DNA from: Shewanella frigidimarina
GTDB taxonomy: Bacteria; Pseudomonadota; Gammaproteobacteria; Enterobacterales; Shewanellaceae
Direction: 5' to 3'
Assembly (NCBI RefSeq): GCF_003797125.1
Contig: NZ_RKKE01000001.1
Location: forward strand, 248,001-312,000
DNA: 64,000 nt
A model generated the notes under the pieces. That model searched no databases. It was not told where the DNA came from and worked only from the letters and a program-made list of their open reading frames with translations. Numbering within the stretch: position 1 is the stretch's first letter; every line of letters begins with the position of its first letter. Positions 18,942 through 28,935 of this stretch are shown here, piece after piece. Both the position numbers and the translations under genes were made by a program.

Positions 18942-19295
18942 TTACTTAGTTGCCAATTTTTCACGGATACGTGCAGACTTACCTGAACGCTCACGTAAAT
19001 AGTACAGTTTAGCACGACGTACACGACCGCGACGCTTAACTTCGATGCTAGCAATTAGCGGGCTGTGCGTCTGGAAAGCACGCTCAACACCTTCGCCATT
19101 AGAGATTTTACGTACTGTGAATGCTGAATGCAGACCACGGTTACGCTTAGCAATTACCAAACCTTCAAAAGCCTGAAGACGCTCTTTTTCGCCTTCTTTA
19201 ACACGTACTTGAACTACTACTGTATCACCAGCACCAAAATCAGGCACATCTGTTTTCATTTGCTCATCGTTGAGCATTTTAATGATGTTGTTCAT
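18942..19295 (-). CDS. rplS: 50S ribosomal protein L19
   Basis: Large-subunit protein at the 30S-50S interface. The 117-residue sequence is typical: start [14 protein letters not shown], then [40 protein letters not shown], and the basic end [19 protein letters not shown]. It is the last gene of rpsP-rimM-trmD-rplS, 33 bases after trmD, and is followed by a clear terminator. Confidence 0.99.
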   Translation of the reverse strand: MNNIIKMLNDEQMKTDVPDFGAGDTVVVQVRVKEGEKERLQAFEGLVIAKRNRGLHSAFTVRKISNGEGVERAFQTHSPLIASIEVKRRGRVRRAKLYYLRERSGKSARIREKLATK

Positions 19296-19328
19296 AATTA
19301 CTCCATCCTAGTAATAACTGAGCGTTGA

Positions 19329-20075
19329 CTATGCGGACTTGTCCGTTTCATTCACGAACTGCGCTAATAAAGTCGTTTGTTCGTCAGTCAGAGCTAGATT
19401 TTCAAATAATTCTGGTCGTCTCAAAAAAGTTCTTCCGATACTTTGTTGTAAACGCCAGAGTCTAATTTTTTCGTGGTCACCGCTTAGCAGCACTGCGGGT
19501 ACGTCAAGACAATCCAATTGTTCAGGGCGTGTATAATGAGGACAATCCAGTAAACCATCAGAGAAAGAATCTTGCTCTGCTGACGCTTGCTTGCCCAGTA
19601 CACCAGGTACTAAACGAGCCACTGAATCGATTAAAGTCATTGCCGGTAACTCACCACCCGAAAGTACGTAATCACCAATAGACCATTCTTCATCAACTTC
19701 TGTTTGAATAATGCGCTCATCAACACCTTCGTATCGACCACACACTAAAATCAAACACTCTGATTTAGCTAACTCAGTAACGCCATGCTGATCCAGCTTG
19801 CGTCCCTGAGGAGATAGATAAATCACTTTTGCCCTATCACCTGCAGCGGCTTTAGCTGCATGGATAGCATCACGTAGAGGTTGCACCATCATTAACATAC
19901 CGGGCCCACCACCATAAGGTCGGTCGTCCACAGTATTATGTCTATCATGGGTGAAATCTCGAGGATTCCACGTTTGCACCTCTAGCAGGCCGTTTTTCAC
20001 GGCTCGACCCGTAACCCCAAAGTCTGTAACAGCACGAAACATCTCTGGAAACAGGGTGATTACCCCTAACCACAT
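19329..20075 (-). CDS. trmD: tRNA (guanine-37-N1)-methyltransferase
   Basis: A SPOUT-class, SAM-dependent methylase of G37 in tRNAs, preventing +1 frameshifts. The start [20 protein letters not shown] matches the family, and the trefoil-knot SAM site [13 protein letters not shown] and [16 protein letters not shown] are present. The 248-residue length is usual. It lies 15 bases after rimM in the conserved ribosome-maturation operon. Confidence 0.99.
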   Translation of the reverse strand: MWLGVITLFPEMFRAVTDFGVTGRAVKNGLLEVQTWNPRDFTHDRHNTVDDRPYGGGPGMLMMVQPLRDAIHAAKAAAGDRAKVIYLSPQGRKLDQHGVTELAKSECLILVCGRYEGVDERIIQTEVDEEWSIGDYVLSGGELPAMTLIDSVARLVPGVLGKQASAEQDSFSDGLLDCPHYTRPEQLDCLDVPAVLLSGDHEKIRLWRLQQSIGRTFLRRPELFENLALTDEQTTLLAQFVNETDKSA

Positions 20076-20090
20076 ATGTTGTACCTCGAC

Positions 20091-20621
20091 TTAGAAGTCA
20101 GGATCCCAATCCACTAAAATCTGTTTCCCTTGCAAGTCCACCTGTTTGATGAACTGCTCAGGGACAAAGGGGATCATACGTTCCGCTTTGCCGAAGGCAT
20201 CTTTGGCATTAGCTTTAATCAGCAGCACGTCGTTTGATCCTGTTTCCACGATCTGATCAACAATACCCATGTTATAGCCGTTTATATTGGTCACTTCGCA
20301 GCCGATAAGATCACGATGATAGAATTCACTATCATCCAAATCTTTCATTTGCTCAGGCATGATCGCAATTTCACAATTTGTGAGCATTTGCGCATGTTCT
20401 CTGGTAGCGACACCTTCTAGTTCAGCCACTACAGCTTTACCTTGAAAACGCCACTGAGCGACCTTAACTTCACGCCAAACGCCTTGTTCTTTTATAAGCC
20501 AAGGCGAATAATCGAAAATACCTTCAACAGAATCGGTATAGGAAGTGATTTTTAGCCAACCTTTAATACCATGACTGGAACCTAACTTACCCAGTACAAC
20601 TAGCTCTTGGTTACTACTCAT
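20091..20621 (-). CDS. rimM: 16S rRNA processing/30S maturation factor
   Basis: Assists maturation of the 30S head near S19. 176 residues, with the N-terminal RimM domain ([20 protein letters not shown]) and the C-terminal PRC-barrel ([40 protein letters not shown], ending ILVDWDPDF). It is second in rpsP-rimM-trmD-rplS, 21 bases after rpsP. Confidence 0.98.
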   Translation of the reverse strand: MSSNQELVVLGKLGSSHGIKGWLKITSYTDSVEGIFDYSPWLIKEQGVWREVKVAQWRFQGKAVVAELEGVATREHAQMLTNCEIAIMPEQMKDLDDSEFYHRDLIGCEVTNINGYNMGIVDQIVETGSNDVLLIKANAKDAFGKAERMIPFVPEQFIKQVDLQGKQILVDWDPDF

Positions 20622-20642
20622 CTATCTATACCTTATACGCAA

Positions 20643-20894
20643 TTAAGCAACAGCTTTACGCGCGTCTTTAATCAGTTTTGCAACACGCTCAGATGTTGCA
20701 GCGCCAGTAGCAACCCAGTGCTCAACACGATCAAGATCTAAACGTAAAGTTTCTTCTTGGCCACGAGCCAATGGATTGAAAAAACCTACACGTTCGATGA
20801 AACGACCGTCACGAGCATTGCGGCTATCAGCAACAACGATATTGTAAAATGGACGCTTTTTTGCGCCGCCACGAGCTAAACGAATGGTAACCAT
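20643..20894 (-). CDS. rpsP: 30S ribosomal protein S16
   Basis: Small-subunit assembly protein of 83 residues, with the typical start [20 protein letters not shown] and the segment [23 protein letters not shown] lies about 8 bases before the ATG. It is first in the four-gene operon. A sigma-70-like promoter and a leader hairpin lie upstream. Confidence 0.99.
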   Translation of the reverse strand: MVTIRLARGGAKKRPFYNIVVADSRNARDGRFIERVGFFNPLARGQEETLRLDLDRVEHWVATGAATSERVAKLIKDARKAVA

Positions 20895-20939
20895 GCGTTT
20901 TATTCCTCTAATGATTTGCTAGAAGCAAAAATAAAAACT

Positions 20940-20967
20940 GGAACTCCGTGTTCGCGAAGAGTCCCAG
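20940..20967 (-). promoter_or_regulatory. hairpin in the rpsP mRNA leader
   Basis: On the minus strand GGGACTC and GAGTTCC pair over 7 bp (one G-U) around a loop that itself contains TTCGCGAA. It lies between the likely promoter and the rpsP ribosome site. It may be a regulatory or stabilising leader element; no family is recognised. Confidence 0.4.
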
Positions 20968-20982
20968 AAAGAAAGCCGGAAG

Positions 20983-21010
20983 ATTTTACCTGACTTTTGA
21001 ACTATTGCAA
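20983..21010 (-). promoter_or_regulatory. sigma-70-like promoter of rpsP operon
   Basis: On the minus strand TTGCAA (21010-21005) and TAAAAT (20988-20983) are separated by 16 bases, about 90 bases upstream of the rpsP start. Matches are 4/6 and 5/6. Confidence 0.6.
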
Positions 21011-21123
21011 CCAAATCTGATGATTTTTAGCTCACCCATTTTGTTGCAATAAAGTCAAAAATATAACCTAACCAACTGATTGAATTTAAAAATTACTAGT
21101 TTTGCTCTTGAAAGATGCTGTTA

Positions 21124-22497
21124 TTATCTACCAGGAAACTTCATTCCTGGTGGTAACATTCCGCCCATTCCGCGCATCATCTTCTTCATTCCACCCTTGC
21201 CAGACATCTTTTTCATCATTTTCTGCATTTGGGTAAATTGCTTCAATAAGCGGTTTACATCTTGAATTTGGGTACCAGAACCGCCAGCGATTCTACGTTT
21301 ACGAGATCCTTTAATCAAATCTGGATTCTTACGTTCTTTAGAAGTCATTGAATTAATAATGGCTTCCATTTGTCCGGTCATTTTACCGTCTTGAACCTGA
21401 GCCAATGCTTCAGGTGGTAATTGTCCCACACCAGGAAGCTTCTCAAGCATGTTCATCATTCCGCCCATGTTTTTCATTTGCTGTAATTGCTCACGAAAAT
21501 CTTCTAGGTCGAAACTGCCGCCAGATTTAACTTTTGAAGCCAGCTTCATCGCTTTGTCTTTATCGACGCCACGTTCAACTTCTTCAATTAAAGACAACAC
21601 ATCACCCATTCCGAGAATACGCGAAGCAATACGGTCTGGATGGAAAGGTTCTAGAGCATCGGTTTTCTCACCAACACCTAAAAATTTAATCGGTTTACCT
21701 GTGATACTGCGAATCGATAACGCAGCACCACCGCGAGCATCACCATCAACTTTGGTTAAGATAACACCCGTCAAAGGTAAAGCTTCATTGAATGCTTTAG
21801 CCGTGTTGGCGGCGTCTTGCCCCGTCATCGCATCAACAACAAATAACGTTTCTACCGGATTGACAGTTGCATGCAGCTGTTTGATTTCATCCATCATGGC
21901 TTCATCAACGTGCAGGCGACCTGCTGTATCGACAATCACCACATCAATGAATTTTAATTTTGCATAGCTTATTGCTGCTTTAGCAATATCAACAGGCTTT
22001 TGGCTCACGTCAGACGGAAAGAATTCAACCTCGACTTCTGTTGCCAATGTCTCAAGTTGCTTAATCGCTGCTGGACGGTATACGTCAGCACTAACAACAA
22101 GGACTGATTTTTTATGACGAGTGCGTAAAAACTTACCTAATTTGGCTACCGAGGTTGTTTTACCCGCGCCTTGAAGACCCGCCATCATGATCACGGCTGG
22201 AGGTATTGCCGCTAGGTCGAGGGCTTCATTCGCCTCACCCATGGCTTTTTCAAGCTCATTTTGGACAATTTTAATAAACGCTTGCCCTGGGCTTAAGCTT
22301 TTTGACACCTCTTGACCTACAGCGCGTTCTTTAACGCTGTTAACGAAGTCTCTAACAACAGGTAAAGCTACATCCGCCTCAAGCAGCGCCATACGCACTT
22401 CACGCAGGGTTTCTTTAATGTTGTCTTCTGTTAAGCGACCACGGCCACTAATGTTTTTTAGTGTGCGTGAAAGTCTGTCAGATAAATTTTCAAACAT
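21124..22497 (-). CDS. ffh: signal recognition particle protein Ffh
   Basis: The SRP54 GTPase that, with 4.5S RNA, delivers membrane proteins to FtsY. The N and G domains run to about residue 300 with the P-loop GLQGAGKTTSVAKLG near 108, VDTAGRLHVDEAMM and TKVDGDARGGAALS. The C-terminal M domain is methionine-rich (FTQMQKMMKKMSGKGGMKKM, GGMLPPGMKFPGR). The 457-residue length is normal. It lies upstream of rpsP on the same strand, separated by about 230 bases that hold the rpsP promoter; ypjD diverges from it. Confidence 0.99.
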   Translation of the reverse strand: MFENLSDRLSRTLKNISGRGRLTEDNIKETLREVRMALLEADVALPVVRDFVNSVKERAVGQEVSKSLSPGQAFIKIVQNELEKAMGEANEALDLAAIPPAVIMMAGLQGAGKTTSVAKLGKFLRTRHKKSVLVVSADVYRPAAIKQLETLATEVEVEFFPSDVSQKPVDIAKAAISYAKLKFIDVVIVDTAGRLHVDEAMMDEIKQLHATVNPVETLFVVDAMTGQDAANTAKAFNEALPLTGVILTKVDGDARGGAALSIRSITGKPIKFLGVGEKTDALEPFHPDRIASRILGMGDVLSLIEEVERGVDKDKAMKLASKVKSGGSFDLEDFREQLQQMKNMGGMMNMLEKLPGVGQLPPEALAQVQDGKMTGQMEAIINSMTSKERKNPDLIKGSRKRRIAGGSGTQIQDVNRLLKQFTQMQKMMKKMSGKGGMKKMMRGMGGMLPPGMKFPGR

Positions 22498-22779
22498 TGA
22501 GCGGCTCTTTTAAGCATATCGATAATTGTGCCCATTATACCCAAGCCACTCTAAATTACGATACTTGCAACACGAAGAACTTAAACACTGGCTCATTTTG
22601 AGTAAATAAACTGTAGCTAAAGGCAGGAAACTGTTAAATTTTGGGTCTTAGGTCACTGCCATATTAGGCCCTGATCATGTTAATCTAATAAAATAATGAA
22701 AATGTGATGCTTTGATAGTATTGTTCAACACTCACAGCGCAGTTTTTCAGCATTAATTACTATGATAGGTTGAGTCTCA

Positions 22780-23568
22780 ATGGTTATTTTTTCAGCGGCA
22801 GCCATGCTGTTTTATTGTTTAGCTTTGGTTTTAGTAACAAGCCGACTTTTTCATGTTGAAGGGCCTAACCGTAAGGCCGTTATGGTGGCTTCTGGTATTG
22901 CCGTCATCATGCACGGTTTTGCGCTTTCGAATGCAGTGTTTACCGTAGATGGACAAAACTTTAGTTTAACCAACGTGATTTCATTGGTTAACTGGATTAT
23001 TGCATTAACGTTCACTATCACAATGCCTCGACTTAAAGTCATCATTGTTGTTCCCGTTGTGTATGCCTGCTCAATTTTATCAGTAGCACTTCTATGGTTA
23101 GTGCCACCGCAGTTTATTACTCACTTTGAAATACACCCTGAGCTCCTAGCGCATGTAGTATTATCACTTATGGCGTATAGCGCCTTGATGATAGCGGCTA
23201 TGTATGCCATTCAGCTGTTGTTTATCCAGAATAAACTGAAGAAAAAACAGATGATGATGAGCCCTGCTATGCCACCATTAATGACGGTTGAAAAGCAACT
23301 TTATCACCTCATCATAATTGGTTTTATCTTACTTAGTTTATCGCTGGTAACAGGATTTGTATTTTTAGATGATATGTTTGGCGACGGTAAAGGCCATAAA
23401 GCAATATTGTCCATAATCGCTTGGGTGGTTTACGCCGTGATGTTGTGGCAGCAATATACAGTTGGCTGTAGAATCCGTACCGCAGTGATTTATAGCTTAT
23501 CGGGTGCAGGCTTACTATCGCTAGCTTATTTTGGCGCTAGAGTTGTTAAAGAATTGATATTAAACTGA
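22780..23568 (+). CDS. ypjD: CcsA/YpjD-family inner-membrane protein
   Basis: A 262-residue protein with about eight membrane helices, in the cytochrome-c-assembly (CcsA/HemX-like) fold. The family pattern is seen in HVVLSLMAYSALMIAAMYA, the loop IIGFILLSLSLVTGFVFLDD, and the histidine-containing stretch GKGHKAILSIIAWVVYAVML. E. coli has ypjD in the same place, divergent from ffh and before yfjD. The exact function of YpjD is not established; haem handling is inferred from the fold. No strong ribosome site was seen before ATG 22780. Confidence 0.88.
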   Translation: MVIFSAAAMLFYCLALVLVTSRLFHVEGPNRKAVMVASGIAVIMHGFALSNAVFTVDGQNFSLTNVISLVNWIIALTFTITMPRLKVIIVVPVVYACSILSVALLWLVPPQFITHFEIHPELLAHVVLSLMAYSALMIAAMYAIQLLFIQNKLKKKQMMMSPAMPPLMTVEKQLYHLIIIGFILLSLSLVTGFVFLDDMFGDGKGHKAILSIIAWVVYAVMLWQQYTVGCRIRTAVIYSLSGAGLLSLAYFGARVVKELILN

Positions 23569-23720
23569 TTTTAATATTTTTACACTGAATAAGCTTTTCT
23601 ATTCTGTTGAAAAATAACCTAGATTACTTGACACTAACGGCCAATAATAAATAATGGCCGTTAAATTTATGACAATTTGGCCAATAGGCCAATTTCACAC
23701 CACTTCATGGGGCCCCTTTT

Positions 23721-25001
23721 TTGGACGCTATATCTACCAGCGCACTCCTTATTTTCCTTTTGGTTTTAATCGTGATTTCTGCTTATTTTTCTGGTTCAGA
23801 AACCGCAATGATGAGCCTCAACCGATACCGCTTACGACATCTTGCGTCCAATGACCACAAAGGTGCCCAGCGTGCCTTAAAGTTATTAGATCGCCCAGAT
23901 CGACTCATTGGCTTGATTCTCATCGGCAATAACCTGGTTAACATTCTTGCATCAGCAATTGCGACTATTATCGGTATGCGCTTATTTGGTGATATGGGTG
24001 TTGCTATTGCTACAGGTGTTCTGACTATTGTGGTGTTAGTGTTTGCAGAAGTCACACCAAAAACGTTTGCGGCTTTGCACCCTGAACGTATTGCATTCCC
24101 GTCGAGTATTTTATTAGGTTGGTTATTAATATTGCTGTCGCCATTAGTGAAAGCAATCAACTTAATTACCTCCATGTTTTTACGTTTGATGGGTATTAAA
24201 ACAGTTAAAACAAGTGATGCGTTAAGCCAAGAAGAACTGCGTACCGTTGTGCATGAAGCTGGAGCACTGATCCCACAGCGTCACCAAGAAATGTTATTGT
24301 CGATTTTAGATTTAGAAAAAGTCACCGTCGAAGACATTATGATTTCGCGTTCAGATATTTATGCGATTAACGTCAATGACGACTTTAAATTGATAAATAA
24401 GCAAGTAATTCAAAGTCCGCATACTCGAGTATTAGTCTATCGCGATAACATCGATGATGCAGTCGGGTTTATTCACTTGCGCGATGCATTACGCTTACAA
24501 TCTAAAGAGCAATTCAGCAAGTCGTCATTATTACGGGCTGTTAAGGAGTTATACTTTATTCCTGAAGGCACACCACTAAACGTTCAATTGACTAATTTCC
24601 AGCAAAATAAAGAACGTATAGGCTTGGTTGTTGATGAGTATGGTGATATTCAGGGGTTAGTCACACTCGAAGATATTCTAGAAGAGATTGTCGGTGACTT
24701 CACTACCTCGATGCTGACCACAGCAAGTGAAGACATTAATATCCAACAAGATGGTAGTTTCTTAATTGATGCCACGATTAACATTCGTGACCTTAATAAA
24801 GAAATGAAATGGAATCTTCCGATTGATGGCCCTAAAACCTTAAATGGCCTTATCATTGAATTTCTCGAAGATATTCCAGCTGCAAACACCAGCTTACGCA
24901 TCGTTGATTATCAAATAGAAGTTATCGATGTTGCGGATAATATGATTAAAACAGTCAGAGTTTTACCCAGTAATTTAACGTTAATTGATGATAACGAATA
25001 G
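23721..25001 (+). CDS. corB: CorB/YfjD-type CNNM transporter (DUF21-CBS-CorC)
   Basis: A membrane protein of the CNNM/CorB family associated with Mg2+/Co2+ efflux. Residues 1 to about 185 are DUF21 with four helices (ISAYFSGSETAMMSLNRYRL, LIGNNLVNILASAIATIIG, FAEVTPKTFAALHPE). About 200-320 are a CBS pair (VTVEDIMISRSDIYAI, VDEYGDIQGLVTLEDILEEI). About 335-415 are the CorC/HlyC domain. It starts with TTG: E. coli YfjD begins MEHISTTTL and here the codons from the TTG read MDAISTSAL, with GGGG 8 bases upstream, and no in-frame ATG fits. The 426-residue length is normal. Confidence 0.95.
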   Translation: MDAISTSALLIFLLVLIVISAYFSGSETAMMSLNRYRLRHLASNDHKGAQRALKLLDRPDRLIGLILIGNNLVNILASAIATIIGMRLFGDMGVAIATGVLTIVVLVFAEVTPKTFAALHPERIAFPSSILLGWLLILLSPLVKAINLITSMFLRLMGIKTVKTSDALSQEELRTVVHEAGALIPQRHQEMLLSILDLEKVTVEDIMISRSDIYAINVNDDFKLINKQVIQSPHTRVLVYRDNIDDAVGFIHLRDALRLQSKEQFSKSSLLRAVKELYFIPEGTPLNVQLTNFQQNKERIGLVVDEYGDIQGLVTLEDILEEIVGDFTTSMLTTASEDINIQQDGSFLIDATINIRDLNKEMKWNLPIDGPKTLNGLIIEFLEDIPAANTSLRIVDYQIEVIDVADNMIKTVRVLPSNLTLIDDNE

Positions 25002-25011
25002 ATTTTCACAC

Positions 25012-25042
25012 TTAAAAAAGGCGCTGCAAGCGCCTTTTTTAT
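25012..25042. terminator. terminator between corB and the Mpo1-like gene
   Basis: Perfect stem AAAAAAGGCGCT / AGCGCCTTTTTT with a 3-base loop, between convergent genes. It can work in both directions. Confidence 0.92.
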
Positions 25043-25062
25043 TGCCATGAATTCGTCATTCA

Positions 25063-25587
25063 TTACAACGCACGACGTTTAGCCTCTAAAGCACGGCGTT
25101 TATCACGTGCGATTGGGGTAATTTCTGCGGCTAAGTCTTTCTCCAAACCCAATATAAAATACAACTCTGCCATCAAAAAAAATGGCCCAATCAGAAGCTG
25201 ATTGAGATCATCCATAAAAGCAGGTTTAGCCTTTTCATATTTATGGCCAATAAACTGAATAACCCAGCCAATAACAAAAATACTAATGGCAACGATAAAG
25301 GGATGTGAAGTATGAACAACCAGCTCAGTGGTATATAACACCGGCAGAATGAACAATACTAATCCAAGTGCCAGGCGCATATGAAGTGCCATATAGTAGC
25401 CCAATACCACAACAGCTAATATCATCGCAGCACTCACTTGATAATCCTGCCATGCAAAGCGAAGTGTCCCCAGCATCAAAAAAGCCGACCAGATAATCAT
25501 TGGAACACCGACAAAATGCGTCTTTATGTTTTGTGGGTTTAAATGCACACTTTTATAAGTTGAAAGTTGTTCTACTGCCGATTTCAT
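25063..25587 (-). CDS. Mpo1-like (DUF962) membrane protein
   Basis: A 174-residue protein with four to five hydrophobic helices. Family marks are HLNPQNIKTHFVGVPMIIWS near the N-terminus (conserved N-x-x-x-H-x-x-G-x-P) and QFIGHKYEKAKPAFMDDLNQ then LLIGPFFLMAE near the C-terminus. The yeast homologue Mpo1 is an iron-dependent dioxygenase acting on 2-hydroxy fatty acids; the conserved histidines here would be the iron ligands. The bacterial substrate is unknown. Single gene, convergent with corB; its upstream gap holds a 26-bp tandem repeat. Confidence 0.88.
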   Translation of the reverse strand: MKSAVEQLSTYKSVHLNPQNIKTHFVGVPMIIWSAFLMLGTLRFAWQDYQVSAAMILAVVVLGYYMALHMRLALGLVLFILPVLYTTELVVHTSHPFIVAISIFVIGWVIQFIGHKYEKAKPAFMDDLNQLLIGPFFLMAELYFILGLEKDLAAEITPIARDKRRALEAKRRAL

Positions 25588-25774
25588 TTTTGATTCTCTC
25601 TAGTTAACCTCAGCTCAAAAGAAGGAATGAGGTAGCTAAACTGGCATGATGACATTCGATCTTATTCATATTTAACGGATCATTTTTGCTTACTATCCGT
25701 ATTGATTTACCAATAATAATCTAGTGTGATGTCATCGTATTAGTATAGAAAAAGACTGTTTGATGTCAGTTATC

Positions 25775-25856
25775 ATCTCGTTCTGAGATGAGTTGTTGTT
25801 ATCTCGTTCTGAGATGAGTTGTTGTTATCTCGTTCTGAGATGAGTTGTTGTTATCT
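25775..25856. repeat. 26-bp tandem repeat with internal palindrome, about 3 copies
   Basis: A unit of ATCTCGTTCTGAGATGAG plus TTGTTGTT (26 bases) starts at 25775, 25801 and 25827, with a decayed partial fourth copy. Each unit contains the inverted repeat ATCTC-GTTCT-GAGAT, so the transcript would form three short hairpins. It sits between the start of the Mpo1-like gene and the acpS terminator and shares GTTGTTATC with the 18-bp repeat at 18718. Confidence 0.92.
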
Positions 25857-25893
25857 TGTTAATCTACCCCACTTGCGGCAATTTTGAAAGCTC

Positions 25894-25922
25894 ACAAAAA
25901 AAGGCGCTAATGCGCCTTTAAT
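25894..25922 (-). terminator. terminator of the rpoE-acpS gene series
   Basis: On the minus strand AAAGGCGC-ATTA-GCGCCTTT is followed by TTTTG, about 25 bases after the acpS stop. Confidence 0.9.
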
Positions 25923-25944
25923 ACATAGCTTAATATGATTCACA

Positions 25945-26325
25945 TCAACTTTCTAACACCACAGTGGCTACAGCATAATGTTTTTCATCTGCAATACTGA
26001 TAAAACCTTGCTTGCCGGCTAATTGTTCCAGCCGTGCTAGCGCGCCATCGGTAAAACGTACCTGGGGTGCACCATTAGCATCATTGTCGATATGGATATG
26101 TTGAAACGACACACCTCGGCCAATTCCTGTGCCTAAGGCTTTTGCTGCAGCTTCTTTGGCGGCAAAACGTTTAGCTAAAAATCGCTCAGGATGTTTTGAT
26201 TGCAAGTAAGTAGCAAGCTCATGTTCAGTCAGTACTCGCCTAGCTAATCTGTCTCCTAGGCGCTCTCGCTGCTCACTGATGCGGGCAATCTCAACAATGT
26301 CTGTTCCGATCCCTACAATCGCCAT
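25945..26325 (-). CDS. acpS: holo-[acyl-carrier-protein] synthase
   Basis: Transfers phosphopantetheine from CoA to ACP. 126 residues, with the N-terminal Mg-binding motif GIGTDIVEIARI and the second motif FLAKRFAAKEAAAKALGTGI. Its ATG shares one base with the pdxJ stop, a tight coupling. Last gene of the long minus-strand series, as in E. coli. Confidence 0.98.
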   Translation of the reverse strand: MAIVGIGTDIVEIARISEQRERLGDRLARRVLTEHELATYLQSKHPERFLAKRFAAKEAAAKALGTGIGRGVSFQHIHIDNDANGAPQVRFTDGALARLEQLAGKQGFISIADEKHYAVATVVLES

Positions 26326-27062
26326 TATTCGCCTCTGCGGCCTTCAAGCATCAGTTTCTTCATGTCTCGTACTGCAGTGTCTAAACCATCAATAGCGGCT
26401 CGAGCAATTACAGCATGACCAATATTAAGCTCATAAAGCTCAGGAATAGCCGCGATAGCCTTAACATTGTGATAATGCAATCCGTGGCCAGCATTAACCA
26501 CTAAACCTTTACTGTGTGCATATTGTGCCATTTCAGTAATACGAGCTAATTCATCTGCCTGTTCAGCATCGGTGATGGCATCAGCATAACAACCCGTGTG
26601 GATCTCAATATATGGTGCGCCAGATAACACTGCGGCATCAATTTGAGTTTTATCAGCATCAATAAACAATGACACTTTAATACCTTCTGCAGCCAAACGA
26701 GTGACGGCTGAGCGGATTTTGTCTAATTGACCTGCGACATCAAGACCGCCTTCCGTAGTTAGCTCTTCACGCTTCTCTGGGACTAAACACGCATACGCTG
26801 GTTTTATATCACAGGCGATAGCGATCATTTCTTCTGTTACAGCAAACTCGAAGTTCATTCTGGTCTTCAATGTTTTTGCCAATAAATACACATCACGATC
26901 TTGAATATGGCGACGGTCTTCACGTAAATGTATCGTGATACCATCGGCACCAGCATGCTCTGCTACAGCGGCGGCGTGCACGGGATCAGGATAATGAGTA
27001 CCGCGAGCCTGACGCAATGTCGCGATATGATCGATGTTAATGCCTAATAGTATTCCGCTCAC
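26325..27062 (-). CDS. pdxJ: pyridoxine 5'-phosphate synthase
   Basis: Condenses 1-deoxyxylulose-5-P with 3-amino-1-hydroxyacetone-P to form pyridoxine-P. A TIM barrel with [48 protein letters not shown] and [11 protein letters not shown]. The open frame reaches further upstream, but AAGGAG is 6 bases before the GTG at 27062 ([12 protein letters not shown]), and the family starts at this point, so GTG is the start (245 residues). It is followed by acpS with a one-base overlap. Confidence 0.97.
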   Translation of the reverse strand: MSGILLGINIDHIATLRQARGTHYPDPVHAAAVAEHAGADGITIHLREDRRHIQDRDVYLLAKTLKTRMNFEFAVTEEMIAIACDIKPAYACLVPEKREELTTEGGLDVAGQLDKIRSAVTRLAAEGIKVSLFIDADKTQIDAAVLSGAPYIEIHTGCYADAITDAEQADELARITEMAQYAHSKGLVVNAGHGLHYHNVKAIAAIPELYELNIGHAVIARAAIDGLDTAVRDMKKLMLEGRRGE

Positions 27063-27171
27063 ATCGAGCTCCTTAAGATAATAAATAACACAATGAGGCA
27101 CACGATAACCAAAGTTATGCACTAATTTACAAGTGTTTGGCCCATGTGTTGGGTTAAAAAAATATTATATG

Positions 27172-27894
27172 CTAATCCGCTTTGTTACTGAATAACTGCC
27201 TACTTAATAACGGCTTATTACCTAACAATGGTGTGAGTAAATAACGCATTAACCCTTTGGCTTGATTAAACTGTTCAGGTTGCAGGTTTTGTGATGCCAA
27301 TGCTAGCAACATTGCTCCAGATAAGCAGCCTTTGCCATGAGAAAAAGGGCTTTCTTGAGTAGTGGCTACAGGGATAAAACCACTCTCGGCAATAAACCGA
27401 TAGTGGCAACTGTCATCTAACGAGTCACCTTGGGTGTCATAAGCAAGAGACGGCAATGCACCTAACTCGAGTAACAATGCCATTTCAAAATAACGCAGGT
27501 GGCTTGAACAAAACTGTTTAGCTAACGCCAGTAGCGCACGATGATAATCGAGAAAGAGACCTTCCGCTTGGTGATCTACTGATAATAGGCGAACCAATAT
27601 TTCGTTTAGGTAAAAACCAGAATAAAGACTATTACCGCTCAGCGGCATAGCAGGTGCAGCGGATTCAATTTGGGTAATATTTTTCAACCCTAAATTTCTG
27701 GCTTCGGACTGGGCACTAAATTGGATAATTAGCGGTTGAAAAGGTTGTAAGATACTTTTAATTGACCGTTTACCAGAACCGACTCGAGTAATTGCATCAA
27801 CACGTCCAACACCCTCTACCAGCAAATTAACGATCACGCTCGATTCACGAAATTGTCGATGATGAAGCACATAGCCACGTTTCATAGTGGCCAT
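27172..27894 (-). CDS. recO: DNA repair protein RecO
   Basis: Recombination mediator that helps load RecA with RecR. 240 residues, with the N-terminal OB-fold (RGYVLHHRQFRESSVIVNLL, VDAITRVGSGKRS, LQPFQPLIIQF) and a helical C-terminal region. The start is either ATG 27894 (MATMKRG) or the ATG three codons later; the ribosome site is weak for both. It lies between era and pdxJ as in E. coli. Confidence 0.96.
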   Translation of the reverse strand: MATMKRGYVLHHRQFRESSVIVNLLVEGVGRVDAITRVGSGKRSIKSILQPFQPLIIQFSAQSEARNLGLKNITQIESAAPAMPLSGNSLYSGFYLNEILVRLLSVDHQAEGLFLDYHRALLALAKQFCSSHLRYFEMALLLELGALPSLAYDTQGDSLDDSCHYRFIAESGFIPVATTQESPFSHGKGCLSGAMLLALASQNLQPEQFNQAKGLMRYLLTPLLGNKPLLSRQLFSNKAD

Positions 27895-27930
27895 GCCTAT
27901 AAATACATAATCAGTAACGCTAAAGTCAAT

Positions 27931-28935
27931 TTAGCTTTCGCCATAGCCTAAACTTCTCAATGCACGTTCATCATCAGCCCAACCGGATTTCACTTTCACC
28001 CACACTTCAAGAAATACTTTATTCTCAAATAAGGTTTCCATGTCTAGACGAGATTGCGTTGCAATAGTTCGAATTCGCTCACCTTTATTGCCAATTACCA
28101 TACGTTTTTGGCCTTCACGTTCAACCAGAATTAACGCATTAATTTGATAAACGCCATTTTCCATCATTTTAAACTGTTCAATCTCAACCGTTGCGTCGTA
28201 AGGAAGTTCATCCCCAAGGAAGCGCATCAGTTTTTCACGGACAATTTCAGATGCCATAAAGCGTTGTGAGCGATCGGTCACGTAATCTTCAGGGAAATAA
28301 AATGGGGCTTCAGGTAATGATTCACGCGCCATATCCAAAATGCGCTGCACATTGGTGCCTTTACTGGCTGATATTGGCAAAATCTCATCAAAATCAAACT
28401 TTTTAGCCAATTCCGTTAAATAAGGGAACAATGATTCCTTATCTTTAATGTTATCAACTTTGTTAATGGCTAAAATGATTTTTCGATCATCATTACGATG
28501 TTGAATTTTTTGGAGCACCATCTCATCATCGGCAGTCCACGTCATACCATCAACAACAAAAATAACCATAGCAACATCAGCTAATGAACTGGCAGCTGCA
28601 CGGTTCATCAAACGGTTTATCGCACGCTTTTCTTCAATGTGCAGACCTGGGGTATCAATAAATATAATCTGACTTGGGCCATCTGTATGAATACCCATGA
28701 TACGGTGACGAGTTGTTTGCGGTTTTTTTGAGGTAATACTCACCTTTTGACCAAGTAACTTGTTCAAAAGTGTTGATTTACCCACATTGGGACGACCGAC
28801 AATAGCCACCATGCCACAATAAGTTACATCGTATTTGGCTGTGGCGGTTGGTGCTGCTTGGTTCATCCTTGCCAGCAGTTCATCTAAGCTAGGCTCTTGG
28901 TTATCACCTGCTGGCAAGTCTGTTTTTTTGGTCAT
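27931..28935 (-). CDS. era: GTPase Era
   Basis: An essential GTPase of 30S assembly that binds the 3' end of 16S rRNA. G1 is [16 protein letters not shown] near residues 47-62, followed by DTPGLH and NKVD motifs. The C-terminal KH domain includes [19 protein letters not shown]. At 334 residues it is about 33 longer than E. coli Era because of an N-terminal extension ([20 protein letters not shown]). Its ATG overlaps the rnc stop by 4 bases. Confidence 0.98.
   Translation of the reverse strand: MTKKTDLPAGDNQEPSLDELLARMNQAAPTATAKYDVTYCGMVAIVGRPNVGKSTLLNKLLGQKVSITSKKPQTTRHRIMGIHTDGPSQIIFIDTPGLHIEEKRAINRLMNRAAASSLADVAMVIFVVDGMTWTADDEMVLQKIQHRNDDRKIILAINKVDNIKDKESLFPYLTELAKKFDFDEILPISASKGTNVQRILDMARESLPEAPFYFPEDYVTDRSQRFMASEIVREKLMRFLGDELPYDATVEIEQFKMMENGVYQINALILVEREGQKRMVIGNKGERIRTIATQSRLDMETLFENKVFLEVWVKVKSGWADDERALRSLGYGES

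Noticed and set aside
18675..19002. Open frames of 74 to 99 codons crossing the 18-bp repeat on both strands
   Set aside because: They arise only because an 18-base unit keeps frame and lacks stops; they have no ribosome site and overlap a terminator and rplS.
23636..23692. Two adjacent hairpins (AACGGCC/GGCCGTT and TTGGCC/GGCCAA) between ypjD and corB
   Set aside because: Stems are short and no T run follows, so I would not call terminators; they could be chance in a low-complexity gap.
23654..23854. 66-codon ATG frame over the start of corB
   Set aside because: The corB family N-terminus is encoded in the frame starting at the TTG 23721, which aligns with E. coli YfjD; the ATG frame shows no family sequence.
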